From the NCBI RefSeq assembly GCF_003952465.1, contig NZ_CP034448.1:2705001-2769000 (forward strand): a DNA stretch of 64,000 nucleotides, read 5' to 3'. This DNA comes from Mesorhizobium sp. M1B.F.Ca.ET.045.04.1.1 (lineage in GTDB: Bacteria; Pseudomonadota; Alphaproteobacteria; Rhizobiales; Rhizobiaceae). How positions within the stretch are numbered: the stretch's first letter is position 1; every line of letters begins with the position of its first letter. Under the pieces are notes generated by a model. The model was not told the origin of the DNA. It did no database searches and worked only from the letters and a program-made list of their open reading frames with translations. Shown here piece after piece: positions 1 to 8,683 of this stretch. The position numbers and the translations under genes were made by a program.

Positions 1-389
1 GGCAGGATGCGCCAGCGGCTGATCAGCCAGCCGAGCAGGCTGGAAGCGGCGAGGGTCGCAACCACAACGCCAAGGAAGAGCTGCCATTCGGCGTAGAAGA
101 CCGGGAAGATGTCGGCCGAGATCGAGTTCGCCACCAGGCAGCCGACCACGGCCTGGGCGGAGCCGAACAGCGGGCGGGGCACACGCACCCTAGCGCCATT
201 GGTGCCGGCCAGGATCGCGGCCATCATCGGGCCGATCAGCAGCGCCGCCGGCAGGGCGGCCAGTTCCAGCGCGCCGGCAAAGAGCAGCGAGAACGCCAGC
301 AACACCAGCCACTGCCACGGCTGGCGCAACCGCGCCATGCGTTCAGCGGGTGGCTGATCCAGTGGCGGTCGCTCTGGTGAGGAGTCCAT
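1..389 (-). CDS. AbrB-family integral membrane protein, 3' part cut by window edge
   Basis: The reverse strand reads from an ATG at 389 off the left edge without a stop, giving about 129 residues. After a polar N-terminus of about 25 residues there are hydrophobic stretches (WLVLLAFSLLFAG, ALLIGPMMAAILAG, LFLGVVVATLAAS) typical of the AbrB/ammonia-monooxygenase-like membrane family (PF05145), with the GPMMAAILAG segment that family shows near its start. Members are multi-helix inner-membrane proteins of poorly known function; the AbrB name does not imply DNA binding. It is read away from the rest of the window. No strong ribosome-binding site is seen, so the start is tentative. Confidence 0.7.
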   Translation of the reverse strand, partial: MDSSPERPPLDQPPAERMARLRQPWQWLVLLAFSLLFAGALELAALPAALLIGPMMAAILAGTNGARVRVPRPLFGSAQAVVGCLVANSISADIFPVFYAEWQLFLGVVVATLAASSLLGWLISRWRIL

Positions 390-466
390 ACTCGGCTCTT
401 AGACCGGGCACTGGCAAATGCGAACCCATTTTCCCGCTGAAAGTGCTATTCGCGCCAGTCTCGCGC

Positions 467-778
467 TCAGCCGCCCTTCCCGGGGACCGGCAGGCCGAAG
501 CCGCCGACCGGATGGGTCTCGACCTGGAACTCGAAGCCGGCGATGAAAGGACGCGCCCTGGCGATCGCCGCCTGGACCTCCGGCAATTGCAGGGAGGCCT
601 TGTGGCTTGCCTGGTCGGTCCACACTTCGGTGACCCAGATCGCGTCGGCATCGACCGGGTCGGTGGCGATGATGTAGCTCAGGCAGCCGGGCAGGGCGAC
701 GGTGCTTTCACGCAGCACGTCCATGACCGCGTCGCGCTGGCCGCGTGCCGCCCGCATCTTGCCGATCAGTCCGAACAT
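467..778 (-). CDS. Antibiotic biosynthesis monooxygenase (ABM) domain protein
   Basis: This 103-residue protein fits the single ABM-domain size of YgiN-like monooxygenases. It opens MFGLIGKMRA, followed by a helix (QRDAVMDVLRES), a central strand ending in TEVWTDQASHKAS, and a C-terminal strand containing FEFQVETHPVGG, in the ABM order. The ATG is preceded by a GGGAGAGGAAGG Shine-Dalgarno stretch. The SDR gene lies upstream on the same strand with a short gap, so the two are probably co-transcribed. Such proteins act as small dimeric oxygenases or quinol oxidases; the substrate cannot be read from sequence. Confidence 0.85.
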   Translation of the reverse strand: MFGLIGKMRAARGQRDAVMDVLRESTVALPGCLSYIIATDPVDADAIWVTEVWTDQASHKASLQLPEVQAAIARARPFIAGFEFQVETHPVGGFGLPVPGKGG

Positions 779-829
779 GCCCTTCCTCTCCCTCCAGGTT
801 GTATGCCGCCCGAGTATGCAGTCGACGGC

Positions 830-1606
830 TCACGGCATCAACTGGCCACCGTTGACCTCGATCACCTGACCGATGATGTAGCCGCTCAAGAGATCGGAGG
901 ACAGGAACAGATAGGCGCCGACGCAATCCTCGGCGGTTCCGGCGCGACCCTGCGGTATGGTGGCAACCATGGCCTTCATCTGCTCGGCGCTCGAATAGCG
1001 CTCGTGGAACGGCGTCAGGATGGTGCCGGGCGCCACGGCGTTGACACGGATGCCGAAGCCGATCAGCTCTTTTGCCATGCCGCGCGTCACGTTGGAGACG
1101 AAGGCCTTGGATGAGCCGTAGAGGCCGGCGCCGCCACCGGCACCGTTGCGGGCGGCGATCGAGGAGGTGTTGATGATGAAGCCGCCCTGGCGCTTCAGCC
1201 ACGGGATCGCCTTGCGCGAGGCGGTCAGCACCGAGCGTGCGTTGAGGTCCATCACCGCGTCGTAATGCGCCTCGGTCTGCTCGGCATAGGCAACGCGCCC
1301 GAGCATGCCGCCGGCATTGTTGACCAGCCCGTCGAGCCGGCCGAAATGTTGCGCGCTCTGCTCGACCACTCGCTCGACATCGACGGGAACCGAAAAATCG
1401 CCCTGCGTCAGGAACACTTCGCCGCCGCCGTCACGGATGGTTTTGGCGACGCCCTCCGCCGCTTCCCGGCTCGAATTGTAGTGCAGCGCGACGCGGCATT
1501 GCTGCGCGGCATACGCCTGGGCAAGTGCGGCGCCGATCCCGGTCGACGCGCCTGTGACCAGCACCACCTTGCCGGCAAGGTCTGGGATGAGAAGTGTGTT
1601 GGGCAA
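830..1606 (-). CDS. SDR family NAD(P)-dependent oxidoreductase
   Basis: 258 residues, the usual classical short-chain dehydrogenase length. The cofactor motif TGASTGIG is near residue 19, NNAGG near residue 95, and the catalytic Ser-Tyr-Lys set appears as INTSS followed by YGSSKAF. The C-terminal VIEVNGGQ is the usual SDR ending. The start is a TTG at 1606 supported by GGAGGT six bases upstream; no ATG gives a complete Rossmann N-terminus. The gene leads into the ABM-domain gene on the same strand. The substrate is unknown. Confidence 0.88.
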   Translation of the reverse strand: MPNTLLIPDLAGKVVLVTGASTGIGAALAQAYAAQQCRVALHYNSSREAAEGVAKTIRDGGGEVFLTQGDFSVPVDVERVVEQSAQHFGRLDGLVNNAGGMLGRVAYAEQTEAHYDAVMDLNARSVLTASRKAIPWLKRQGGFIINTSSIAARNGAGGGAGLYGSSKAFVSNVTRGMAKELIGFGIRVNAVAPGTILTPFHERYSSAEQMKAMVATIPQGRAGTAEDCVGAYLFLSSDLLSGYIIGQVIEVNGGQLMP

Positions 1607-1692
1607 GTCGATACCTCCGGGATTTGCGCTGGCAATTGGTAGGCGCTCGCCGGCCAGGCGTTCAAGTCAAGAAACGAAACCAGGGCGCGAGA

Positions 1693-2127
1693 TCAGGGCC
1701 GGAGATAGACATAGCCCTGGCGCTGCAGTTCCGCGAGCTTGACGACGCCACCCTTGTCGGCGACATGGAAGCCGGCGAGCAGATCGGCAAGCGCGATATC
1801 CATGCCGCGCATCGTGTTGCCGCAAGCCTGTGGAACGAGCCCCTGCTGGACAAGGCCGGCAAAGCGGCTGGACGTCGCGCCGGAAGCGCTGTTCGCCTTG
1901 AAGGCGGCGAGGGCCGGACCGTGCACGACCAGCACGATCTCGACATCGCCGCCGGTGCCCTCATAATGGTTCTTGATGTTGCCGAGGACGAAATTGACCT
2001 TGTCGGCGTCGCTGAGATGGTAGGCAACCTTCAGCCTGTCCTCGCCCGTGGCGGCGCTCGCCCGGCGCAGGCCGAAAAGGCCGGCTGCGGCGGCAAAACC
2101 GGCGCGGAAAATGTCACGGCGCAGCAT
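1693..2127 (-). CDS. Exported DsrE-like protein
   Basis: 144 residues from the ATG at 2127, which has GAGGAGG about six bases upstream; a longer version from 2157 lacks such support. The N-terminus MLRRDIFRAGFAAAAGLFGL with a following ASA cleavage-like site looks like a signal peptide with a twin-arginine flavour. The remainder (KVAYHLSDADKVNFVLGNIKNH, VEIVLVVHGPAL, QQGLVPQACGNTMRGM) follows the DsrE/DsrF-like fold, with one Cys at QACGNT where many family members carry their cysteine. A periplasmic sulfur or redox role is inference. It is not clearly in an operon with its neighbours. Confidence 0.75.
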   Translation of the reverse strand: MLRRDIFRAGFAAAAGLFGLRRASAATGEDRLKVAYHLSDADKVNFVLGNIKNHYEGTGGDVEIVLVVHGPALAAFKANSASGATSSRFAGLVQQGLVPQACGNTMRGMDIALADLLAGFHVADKGGVVKLAELQRQGYVYLRP

Positions 2128-2234
2128 CACGTCCTCCTCAGCTGCCTGCTTGCCCACAACTTGCGTGGCCGAGGCTGCGAACCTAGACTAGCATAAATCT
2201 CGGGCACGTCCTGTCGGTGCGAGGAGAGGATCAC

Positions 2235-3317
2235 ATGACGTCGTGGATGGTGGGGGGCGCGGCGCTGGGTGCCGCGTTGTTTGTTGTCGGCGCGGCGCTT
2301 GCCGATGATGCTCCCAAGCTCACCGAATTGAGCCCGAATGGCGCCGATGCCTGTTTCGGCCGTGTCTACGATGCCGCGCACCTCAAGGCGCATCCGCACC
2401 AGAAGGTGGCGCGCATTTTCTTCTACTATGGCCATGATCCGGTCAGCCGGCCGAACGAGGAGCCGAGCACGCTCGGCGACGCCGCCTACAACGGCTTCCT
2501 CACCACGACGGTGCGCGGCGCCAAGAAGCCGGAATGGGCGGCCGGCTGGTGCAACAGGGAGGATGCGAGCGACAAGGCGAGCGGCATCCGTTGCGGCATG
2601 GAATGCGACCGCACGCTCGCCTCGCTGAAGGTCGACGACAAGGGCAGGCTGATCCTCTCCAACGTGCAGCCTGACGTGTACCTCGACGCCGGCGCGGAGG
2701 AAGATCTCGGCAAGACGAAGTACAACGAGCAGGCGCTGGGCAGCGAAGACGACAATTTCCGTCTCGATCCGATGCCGGCCTCGACCTGCAAGGCGGAATT
2801 CGCGCGCATCGATCCGATCGATCCGGCGCTAGGCGACCCGTTGCGCGTGCGGCTGAAGTCCGATCAGCCCTTCTGCTTCGGGCGTGACTACGACGATGCG
2901 CATCTGAAGTCGCATCCCAACCAGTTGACGCAATCGATCCGCGTCTTCCGCGGACCCATCGAGCTCGCCTCTTTCGCCGCCGGGGGCGATGCCGCGAACT
3001 GGCCCGACGGGGCGGATATCGCCGTTTCGATGACGACCAGGAACAAGGGCGCCAAAGTCACCCAGACCTATTCCTGCCAGGGCGAGGCCGATCAGTGGCG
3101 ATGCTCGGCCAGCTCGAAGATGAGCGACTTTGCCTGCGACATCTCGCAGAAGGAGATTTTTCTCAAGCGCGGCGCCAGCGGCACGATGATGCTGGCCAAC
3201 CCCAACAATGCGCTTGCCATCGTCGACCTTTGCTCGAAGGCAGCGGGTGGCAAGACGAAATCCGACGACAAGATCTATAGGCTGAACCCGATGCCGCAGT
3301 CGGCCTGCACGCCGTGA
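2235..3317 (+). CDS. Hypothetical periplasmic protein with internal duplication
   Basis: 360 residues from the ATG at 2235, which follows GGAGAGGA. A hydrophobic N-terminus ending ALADDAPK is a likely Sec signal peptide. The mature part has two related halves: ACFGRVYDAAHLKAHPHQK near residue 37 and FCFGRDYDDAHLKSHPNQL near residue 215, and both halves end with RLDPMPASTC or RLNPMPQSAC, so the protein is an ancient tandem duplication with conserved cysteines that probably pair in the periplasm. I do not recognise a named family. It is a monocistron divergent from the DsrE-like gene. Confidence 0.75.
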   Translation: MTSWMVGGAALGAALFVVGAALADDAPKLTELSPNGADACFGRVYDAAHLKAHPHQKVARIFFYYGHDPVSRPNEEPSTLGDAAYNGFLTTTVRGAKKPEWAAGWCNREDASDKASGIRCGMECDRTLASLKVDDKGRLILSNVQPDVYLDAGAEEDLGKTKYNEQALGSEDDNFRLDPMPASTCKAEFARIDPIDPALGDPLRVRLKSDQPFCFGRDYDDAHLKSHPNQLTQSIRVFRGPIELASFAAGGDAANWPDGADIAVSMTTRNKGAKVTQTYSCQGEADQWRCSASSKMSDFACDISQKEIFLKRGASGTMMLANPNNALAIVDLCSKAAGGKTKSDDKIYRLNPMPQSACTP

Positions 3318-3357
3318 GATATTTCGGGACGGATCGCCTTGTCCATGTTGGTGTGAT

Positions 3358-3379
3358 GCTATATATTTTTGCTAGATAT
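3358..3379 (+). promoter_or_regulatory. Direct repeat, candidate VapBC operator
   Basis: GCTATATAT and GCTAGATAT are separated by four T's immediately upstream of vapB in an AT-rich patch of otherwise GC-rich DNA. VapBC complexes commonly repress their own promoter by binding such repeats through the antitoxin AbrB-type domain. The assignment is positional inference. Confidence 0.4.
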
Positions 3380-3396
3380 CAATGGATTTGCTTGCG

Positions 3397-3642
3397 ATGA
3401 ACAAAGCAAAAATATTCTGGTCAGGCCGCTCGCAGGCCGTCCGCCTGCCGAAGGAGTTTCGCTTTGAAACTGACGAGGTTTCGATCCGCCGTCATGGGCA
3501 GACTGTCGTTCTTGAACCTCTTCCGCAAGATTGGGCATGGCTCGATCAAGTGATCGGGACACTTGACGACGATTTTGTCGATGCGGCGGAGGAAAGGGTA
3601 GAGGAGCAGAAACGGCCCGCTCTCGGCGACGTCTTCAAGTGA
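3397..3642 (+). CDS. vapB: VapB-type antitoxin (AbrB/MazE fold)
   Basis: 81 residues from the ATG at 3397; an in-frame ATG at 3382 sits against the candidate operator and lacks room for a ribosome-binding site. The sequence FWSGRSQAVRLPKEFRF near the N-terminus is the hallmark VapB swapped-hairpin DNA-binding segment. The acidic, less ordered C-terminus (DDDFVDAAEERVEEQ) is where antitoxins of this family wrap the toxin. The stop overlaps the toxin start (GTGA), so the pair is translationally coupled. Confidence 0.88.
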   Translation: MNKAKIFWSGRSQAVRLPKEFRFETDEVSIRRHGQTVVLEPLPQDWAWLDQVIGTLDDDFVDAAEERVEEQKRPALGDVFK

Positions 3643-4025
3643 TCTATCTGCTCGATACCAATGCTGTCATCGCCATCATGAAGGGCGATGATGATTTGCT
3701 GAAAGTGCTCAAGCGAAACAAGCCGCAAGATTTTGCGCTTTCGGCCATCGTTGCGCACGAGCTCTATTATGGGGCCTGCAGAGGCCAGCGAACGGAAGAG
3801 AATCTCGCACGACTGGACGCCCTTCTGTTCCCGGTACTCGAATTCGATCGGGAAGACGCGCGGCACGCCGGCGAGATTCGGGCGATGCTGGCGGTATCGG
3901 GAACTCCAATTGGTCCCTTTGATGTGCTTATTGGAGGCCAAGCACGTGCCCGCAGCCTGACGTTGATGACACGAAATGTTCGCGAGTTCGAGCGGATTAA
4001 GAATCTGGCTATCGAGACCTGGTGA
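3639..4025 (+). CDS. vapC: VapC-type PIN-domain ribonuclease toxin
   Basis: 128 residues starting at a GTG that overlaps the vapB stop. PIN-domain acidic residues are visible: YLLDTNAV at the N-terminus, HELYYGA carrying the conserved Glu, and PFDVLIGGQAR with the third acidic residue. VapC toxins cleave tRNA or rRNA when freed from VapB. All catalytic positions look intact, so the module is probably functional. Confidence 0.9.
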   Translation: MIYLLDTNAVIAIMKGDDDLLKVLKRNKPQDFALSAIVAHELYYGACRGQRTEENLARLDALLFPVLEFDREDARHAGEIRAMLAVSGTPIGPFDVLIGGQARARSLTLMTRNVREFERIKNLAIETW

Positions 4026-4027
4026 CT

Positions 4028-4975
4028 TCAGGCGAAGGGCACCGCCGTCGTGCCTTTCGGCAGCTTCGCCTCGTCGTCCGGCTCGACATGGATGGTGACG
4101 CGCACCGAGGGGATCTCGGCCTTCAGCGCGTCCTCGATGCGGTCGCAGATGACGTGGCTGGCGCCGACCGTCATGTCGGCATCGACAACCAGGTGGAACT
4201 CGATGAAGGTCGCGCGCCCGGCGATGCGCGTCTTGAGGTCATGCACCTCCAGCGCGCCCTTCGAATTGGCCGAGATGATGTCGCGGATCTGCATATGCTC
4301 TTGCGTGTCCACGGCGCGGTCCATCAGGCCGCTCATCGACGAGCCGATGACATGCCAGCCCTGCCACAGGATGTTGAGCGCGACGATGACGGCAAGCGCC
4401 GGATCGAGGATCTGCCAGCCGGTGAGCACGGCGCCGACAAGACCGCCGAACACGCCGACCGACGTCACCACGTCGGTCATTATGTGCTGGCCGTCGGCAA
4501 CGAGGGCCGGCGACTTCGCGTTCCGTCCGGTACGGATCAGCGTCCAAGCCCAGAGCGCATTGACCACGGTTGCCACGCCGTTGACGGCAAGGCCTTTCCA
4601 GGGCTGCTCGAGCGGGGCCGGATGCTGCCAGGATCGCCAGACCTCGTTGAGGATCAGGAGTGCTGCGACGACGATCAGCACGCCCTCGAGAACGGCCGAG
4701 AAATACTCGGCCTTGTGATGGCCGAAAGGATGGTCCTGGTCGGCAGGCTTGTAGCTGACCTGGATCGCCCAGAAGGCGGCGGCCGACGCGATGACGTTGA
4801 CGATCGATTCCGCCGCGTCTGAATAAAGCGCGACGGAGCCGGTGATGTACCAGGCGGCGACCTTGAGGGCGAGCACGACGCCGGCGACGACGATCGACCA
4901 GAAGGCGAGCCTTTCGACCTTTTGCCTTGTCGCGGCTTTCGCCGCGGCCGTCGTCGTCTCCTGCGCTTCGGTCAT
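4028..4975 (-). CDS. Cation diffusion facilitator family metal exporter
   Basis: 315 residues from the ATG at 4975. It shows the CDF layout: several transmembrane helices including ALYSDAAESIVNVIASA (the metal-site helix with SDAAES), the loop DHPFGHHKAEYFSA, a helix containing ADGQHIMTDVVTSVGV (metal-site HxxxD), and a soluble C-terminal domain of about 90 residues with VHDLKTR and HLVVDADMTVGASH. Such proteins exchange Zn, Fe, Mn or Co for protons at the inner membrane. The metal cannot be told from sequence. It begins five bases after the trpE(G) stop and may be co-transcribed with it. A longer reading start at 5407 overlaps trpE(G) and is rejected. Confidence 0.9.
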   Translation of the reverse strand: MTEAQETTTAAAKAATRQKVERLAFWSIVVAGVVLALKVAAWYITGSVALYSDAAESIVNVIASAAAFWAIQVSYKPADQDHPFGHHKAEYFSAVLEGVLIVVAALLILNEVWRSWQHPAPLEQPWKGLAVNGVATVVNALWAWTLIRTGRNAKSPALVADGQHIMTDVVTSVGVFGGLVGAVLTGWQILDPALAVIVALNILWQGWHVIGSSMSGLMDRAVDTQEHMQIRDIISANSKGALEVHDLKTRIAGRATFIEFHLVVDADMTVGASHVICDRIEDALKAEIPSVRVTIHVEPDDEAKLPKGTTAVPFA

Positions 4976-4980
4976 CGTCC

Positions 4981-7170
4981 CTACGCGGCCTTTTCCTTGG
5001 CCTTGCGCGGCAGATGCGCGACGATGTTCTCGATGATGCGCATGCCGGCATTTTGCCCGAGCGTCATGATCGATTCCGGATGGAACTGCACGGCGGCGAT
5101 CGGCTCCTTGCGATGCTCGAAGGCCATTATGATGCCGTCTTCGGTCTCGGCGGTGACGACGAAATCGTCCGGCAGGCGCACCGGATCGGCGAAGATCGAA
5201 TGGTAGCGGCCGACCGTCACTTCCTTCGGCAACCCAGAGAAGATGATGCCGGGCTTCGAGACGCGGATGCGCGAGGGTTTGCCGTGCATCGGGATGTGCA
5301 GTTGCCTCAACTCGCCGCCATAGGCTTCGGCCAGCGCCTGCAGGCCCAGGCAGACGCCGAAGACCGGCAGGTCGCGAGCGCGCGCCCTTTTGATGGTGGC
5401 GGCGCAATCGAAATCCTTCGGCGTGCCCGGTCCGGGCGACAGCACGACGAGATCGGGCTTCAGCCTCTCGAAGACCTCTTCGGGCACCGGGGTGCGCACG
5501 GTGGAAACATTGGCGCCGGTCTGGCGGAAATAGTTGGCCAGAGTGTGAACGAAAGAGTCCTCGTGGTCGACGAGCAGGATGTTGACGCCGTCGCCGACGC
5601 GCGCGGTGGTGCGTTCAGTGCCTGCGGCGTTGCCGGTCTTGGCGTCGCGGATGGCGGAGAGCATGGCGGATGCCTTCAGTTCGGTTTCGGCTTCTTCTTC
5701 CTCTGGAACGCTGTCGAAGAGCAATGTGGCGCCGGCGCGCACTTCGGCGATGCCGTCCTTGATGCGGATGGTGCGCAGCGTCAGACCGGTGTTCATGTCG
5801 CCGTTGAAGTTGACCATGCCGATGGCGCCGCCATACCAGGCCCGCGGGCTCTTCTCGTTCTGCTCGATGAAGCGCATGGCCCAGAGCTTCGGCGCGCCGG
5901 TGACGGTGACCGCCCAGGCGTGCGACAGGAAGGCGTCGAAGGCGTCCATGCCTTCGCGCAGCCGCCCCTCGATGTGGTCGACGGTGTGGATCAGGCGCGA
6001 ATACATCTCGATCTGGCGGCGGCCGATGACGCGCACCGAGCCCGGCTCGCAGACGCGCGACTTGTCGTTGCGGTCGACGTCCGAGCACATGGTGAGCTCG
6101 GACTCGTCCTTCTTGGAGTTGAGCAGCTTGAGGATCTGCTCGCTGTCGGAGATCGCGTCGTCGCCGCGCTTGATGGTGCCGGAGATCGGGCAGGTCTCGA
6201 CCCGGCGGCCGTTGACGCGCACGAACATCTCCGGCGAGGCGCCGATCAGATATTCGTTTTCGCCGAGATTGATGAAGAAGGAATAGGGCGAGGGATTGAT
6301 CGACTTCAGCTTGCGGGAAATGTCGGAGGGCTGGGTCTCGCAGCGCTCGTAGAACATCTGGCCGGGCACGACCTCGAACAGGTCGCCGCGCTTGAAGCTC
6401 TCCATGGCCCGGCGCACGAGGTTCGCGTATTCGCCCGGTTCGTGGTCGCCGCGCGGCGGGATGCGGTCGGCGGTCTTGAAGGGCTCGACATGGGCGTCGC
6501 GCGCCAAGCCTTCCGTCGAAAAACCTTCGCCGGAATAGTCGTAGCGGTCGGTCCAGGCCTTGGTCGAATAGTGGTCGACGACCAGAATCTCGTCAGGCAG
6601 GAAGAGCACCAGGTCGCGCTGGCTTTGCTTGCGCTCGAGCTTGTAGTCGACAGGGTCGAACTGGAAGGCGAGGTCGTAGCCGAAGGCGCCGTAAAGGCCG
6701 AGATTGGCGTCCTCGGCGGTCTTGAACAAAGCGGTGATGGCGCGCAGCACCGTGAAAACGGACGGAACGCGACTGCGCTCCTCTTCGGTGAAGACGCGGC
6801 CCGGCCTGGCGACATCGAAGCGGATGAGCTTTTTCGAGGCCTCGGCGATCGTCACCTCGCTCAACGCTGCGAGCGTCTTGCCGATCACCGGCAACAGTGC
6901 TTCGCCACGGGCGTTCAGCGCCTCGATGCGCACAGCGCGGCCGCGCGCCGAGATCACTAGCGGCGGGTCGATGATGGCCGTGTCCCAGCGCGTGTATCGG
7001 CCCGGATATTCGTAGTTGGAGGAAAACACCGCGCCGCGGCGGGAATTCAGGCCATCGACATAGGCATCGATCGCGCCCTCATAGGGCCTGTCATGGCGCT
7101 CGCGGGTGATCGTCACCCCGCCCGCGGTGACGAAGCGCTCGGCCCCGTTGTCCAGAACTTTAGTCGTCAT
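4981..7170 (-). CDS. trpE(G): Anthranilate synthase, fused TrpE-TrpG
   Basis: 729 residues from the ATG at 7170, chosen because GGAGACGGCA precedes it; in-frame TTG and ATG codons lie at 7197 and 7182. The N-terminal two thirds is the chorismate-binding TrpE part ([39 protein letters not shown]). The C-terminal third is a class I glutamine amidotransferase with Cys607 in GVCLGLQ and His697/Glu699 in FHPES. The fused form is characteristic of rhizobia and converts chorismate and glutamine to anthranilate, the first committed step of tryptophan synthesis. The trpL attenuator directly upstream shows control by tryptophan supply. Confidence 0.97.
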   Translation of the reverse strand: MTTKVLDNGAERFVTAGGVTITRERHDRPYEGAIDAYVDGLNSRRGAVFSSNYEYPGRYTRWDTAIIDPPLVISARGRAVRIEALNARGEALLPVIGKTLAALSEVTIAEASKKLIRFDVARPGRVFTEEERSRVPSVFTVLRAITALFKTAEDANLGLYGAFGYDLAFQFDPVDYKLERKQSQRDLVLFLPDEILVVDHYSTKAWTDRYDYSGEGFSTEGLARDAHVEPFKTADRIPPRGDHEPGEYANLVRRAMESFKRGDLFEVVPGQMFYERCETQPSDISRKLKSINPSPYSFFINLGENEYLIGASPEMFVRVNGRRVETCPISGTIKRGDDAISDSEQILKLLNSKKDESELTMCSDVDRNDKSRVCEPGSVRVIGRRQIEMYSRLIHTVDHIEGRLREGMDAFDAFLSHAWAVTVTGAPKLWAMRFIEQNEKSPRAWYGGAIGMVNFNGDMNTGLTLRTIRIKDGIAEVRAGATLLFDSVPEEEEAETELKASAMLSAIRDAKTGNAAGTERTTARVGDGVNILLVDHEDSFVHTLANYFRQTGANVSTVRTPVPEEVFERLKPDLVVLSPGPGTPKDFDCAATIKRARARDLPVFGVCLGLQALAEAYGGELRQLHIPMHGKPSRIRVSKPGIIFSGLPKEVTVGRYHSIFADPVRLPDDFVVTAETEDGIIMAFEHRKEPIAAVQFHPESIMTLGQNAGMRIIENIVAHLPRKAKEKAA

Positions 7171-7215
7171 TGCCGTCTCCATCAGCGTTTTGGGCAACGG
7201 ACCCGGGAATGGCTT

Positions 7216-7255
7216 GAAAAAACAAATGGCCGCCCGGACATTCCGTTGCGGCCAC
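7216..7255 (-). terminator. trp attenuator terminator
   Basis: On the minus strand, a hairpin with arms TGGCCGC and GCGGCCA is followed by a T-rich tract (TTTGTTTTTTC), between the trpL stop and trpE(G). Its position 35-75 bases after the Trp codons is that expected for a transcription attenuator: ribosome stalling at TGG codons would favour an antiterminator, while free translation leaves this terminator to form. Confidence 0.85.
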
Positions 7256-7291
7256 CCTCTCTTTACGCACGCGCGTTCGAACCGGCCGCTG

Positions 7292-7336
7292 TCAGCGAGC
7301 CCACCACCAAACGGTCTTGTTCGAACGCATGTTCAT
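7292..7336 (-). CDS. trpL: trp leader peptide with WWW motif
   Basis: A 14-codon reading frame on the minus strand, [14 protein letters not shown] followed by TGA, with GGGAG six bases before its ATG. Three consecutive Trp codons close to the stop, plus the terminator hairpin downstream, identify it as the rhizobial trpL leader. In Sinorhizobium meliloti the equivalent leader ends IWWWAR, and its attenuated transcript (rnTrpL) and peptide (peTrpL) also act in trans; the same is possible here but not shown. Confidence 0.92.
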   Translation of the reverse strand: MNMRSNKTVWWWAR

Positions 7337-7415
7337 GGCGACTCCCATAGCGGCGAATGGCGACCCGCGCAACTGGATTTCGTGGAGACGGTGAAGAGGG
7401 CGGCCTTTGTTTGGT

Positions 7416-7458
7416 GCATGTCGTTCGCCTAAACCGCAGCGCAGTTTGGGCGACATGC
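7416..7458. repeat. GCATGTCG...CGACATGC palindromic intergenic repeat, copy 1
   Basis: Arms GCATGTCG and CGACATGC enclose a core with CCGCAGCGCAGTTTGGG, forming a hairpin between the trpL promoter region and the stop of the aspartoacylase-like gene. Related elements lie at 10604, 13105 and 28714. The class resembles the RIME-type mosaic elements of rhizobia. Confidence 0.75.
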
Positions 7459-7459
7459 G

Positions 7460-8515
7460 TTAGTCCTCAAGCGTGCCGGAGCGCGCGTCGTCGCTTCGCT
7501 TGTCGCCTGCCAGCTTCAGCAAATCCTCGCCGGCGCGGATGATGCGGCGGGAACGCCGGGTCAGGATGAAACCCGACTGCGGCGCGAAGACCTCGGTGCG
7601 GCCGCCGACTTCGCCGGGCGCGTGGACGATCGTCGCCAGCCTGTCGCCCTTGGCGACGCGGTCACCCGGCTTGACGTCGTAAAGGATGGCGCCGGCCCTG
7701 GGCGAGGGCATCATGTCGATGTTTTCCAGCGGCACGACGGCGCCGGTGAAGCTGCTCGCTTTCAGAACGGACGGATCCTGTACCACGCCACGCGTGACCA
7801 AGAGTCGATAGAGCCCTTGGGCATCGGACGCGGCCAAGGCGCCGTCGACGTCGAGCATGCCGCGATATTCGACCGTGGTGGCGACGCGCCGGTCGAAGCG
7901 CGACACACTTGCCGGCACATTCTGATAGGGCATGATCGAGGCGCCTTCGAAGGTGCCGCTGCTGTCCTCGTTCCATAACAAGACGGCATCGACGCCCATG
8001 GCCGCCGCGCAGTCGGCCATCGCCGGCCACAGGCTGGCGTGGATGTAGAGATAGGCAAGGCCTTCGTCGTCGCAATGGAGATCGAGCACGATGTCGCGGC
8101 CAAGCGAGAGCTCGACGAGCCGGTGCTTCAGCCGGCGGTCGGCGCCGCCGAGGCTGACGTCCGGCAAAAGCTCGGCGTGCGGCGCTGCAAGCAGCGGGAA
8201 GGCACGGTTGAAATTGGTGCGGGTACCGAGATTGAAGCGGCCCTGGTGCTCGCCGAAATGATATTGCGCCCGGCCGATCGGATTGGCCCACGGCACGACG
8301 GTGATGGCGCCCCTGATGCGGCTCTCGGCCTCGGCCTTGGTCAGCATCGGCATCAGCGCGTCGATGGCGACGACGCCCGGCAATTCGCCGGCATGCAGGG
8401 CGGCCTGGAGATAGGCGGTCGGAGCCGACTTGTCCGCGCCCTCGAAGCGGAAAACCGGGAATTCGTAAGCAACGCCTTCGCTGTCGCCGGCGATGCGCTC
8501 GATCGTCTTCTGCAT
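7460..8515 (-). CDS. Succinylglutamate desuccinylase/aspartoacylase family hydrolase
   Basis: 351 residues from the ATG at 8515, which has GGAGG seven bases upstream. The zinc ligands of the family are visible as LHAGELPG (His-x-x-Glu) and LDLHCDDEG (His), and TNFNRAFP matches the substrate-binding Arg region. The C-terminal 90 residues carry a barrel-sandwich-like segment (VKPGDRVAKGDRLATIV) common in the DUF2817/AstE-like branch. Such enzymes remove acyl groups from amino-acid conjugates or related amides. The specific substrate is unknown. Confidence 0.85.
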   Translation of the reverse strand: MQKTIERIAGDSEGVAYEFPVFRFEGADKSAPTAYLQAALHAGELPGVVAIDALMPMLTKAEAESRIRGAITVVPWANPIGRAQYHFGEHQGRFNLGTRTNFNRAFPLLAAPHAELLPDVSLGGADRRLKHRLVELSLGRDIVLDLHCDDEGLAYLYIHASLWPAMADCAAAMGVDAVLLWNEDSSGTFEGASIMPYQNVPASVSRFDRRVATTVEYRGMLDVDGALAASDAQGLYRLLVTRGVVQDPSVLKASSFTGAVVPLENIDMMPSPRAGAILYDVKPGDRVAKGDRLATIVHAPGEVGGRTEVFAPQSGFILTRRSRRIIRAGEDLLKLAGDKRSDDARSGTLED

Positions 8516-8683
8516 GAGGTGCCTCCGATAGAGAGGCCAGACATGCATGTTTGCGGCTCGACTGTCGAGTGGTCCAGCCGGGCCGGGCTGTCGGCTCAGA
8601 CTGTTACCCGGCGGGCGGATCTGCGGCGCTGTGCACGGTTGAGCGCCAGCGCAGCCCAGCGGCCTGAGGCGGCTTATCCAGCC

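Noticed and set aside
4976..5407. N-terminal extension of the CDF exporter
   Set aside because: The extra codons overlap trpE(G) in another frame, and family homology begins after the ATG at 4975.
4927..6960. 677-codon plus-strand frame
   Set aside because: It is antisense to trpE(G), whose motifs are unambiguous on the minus strand.
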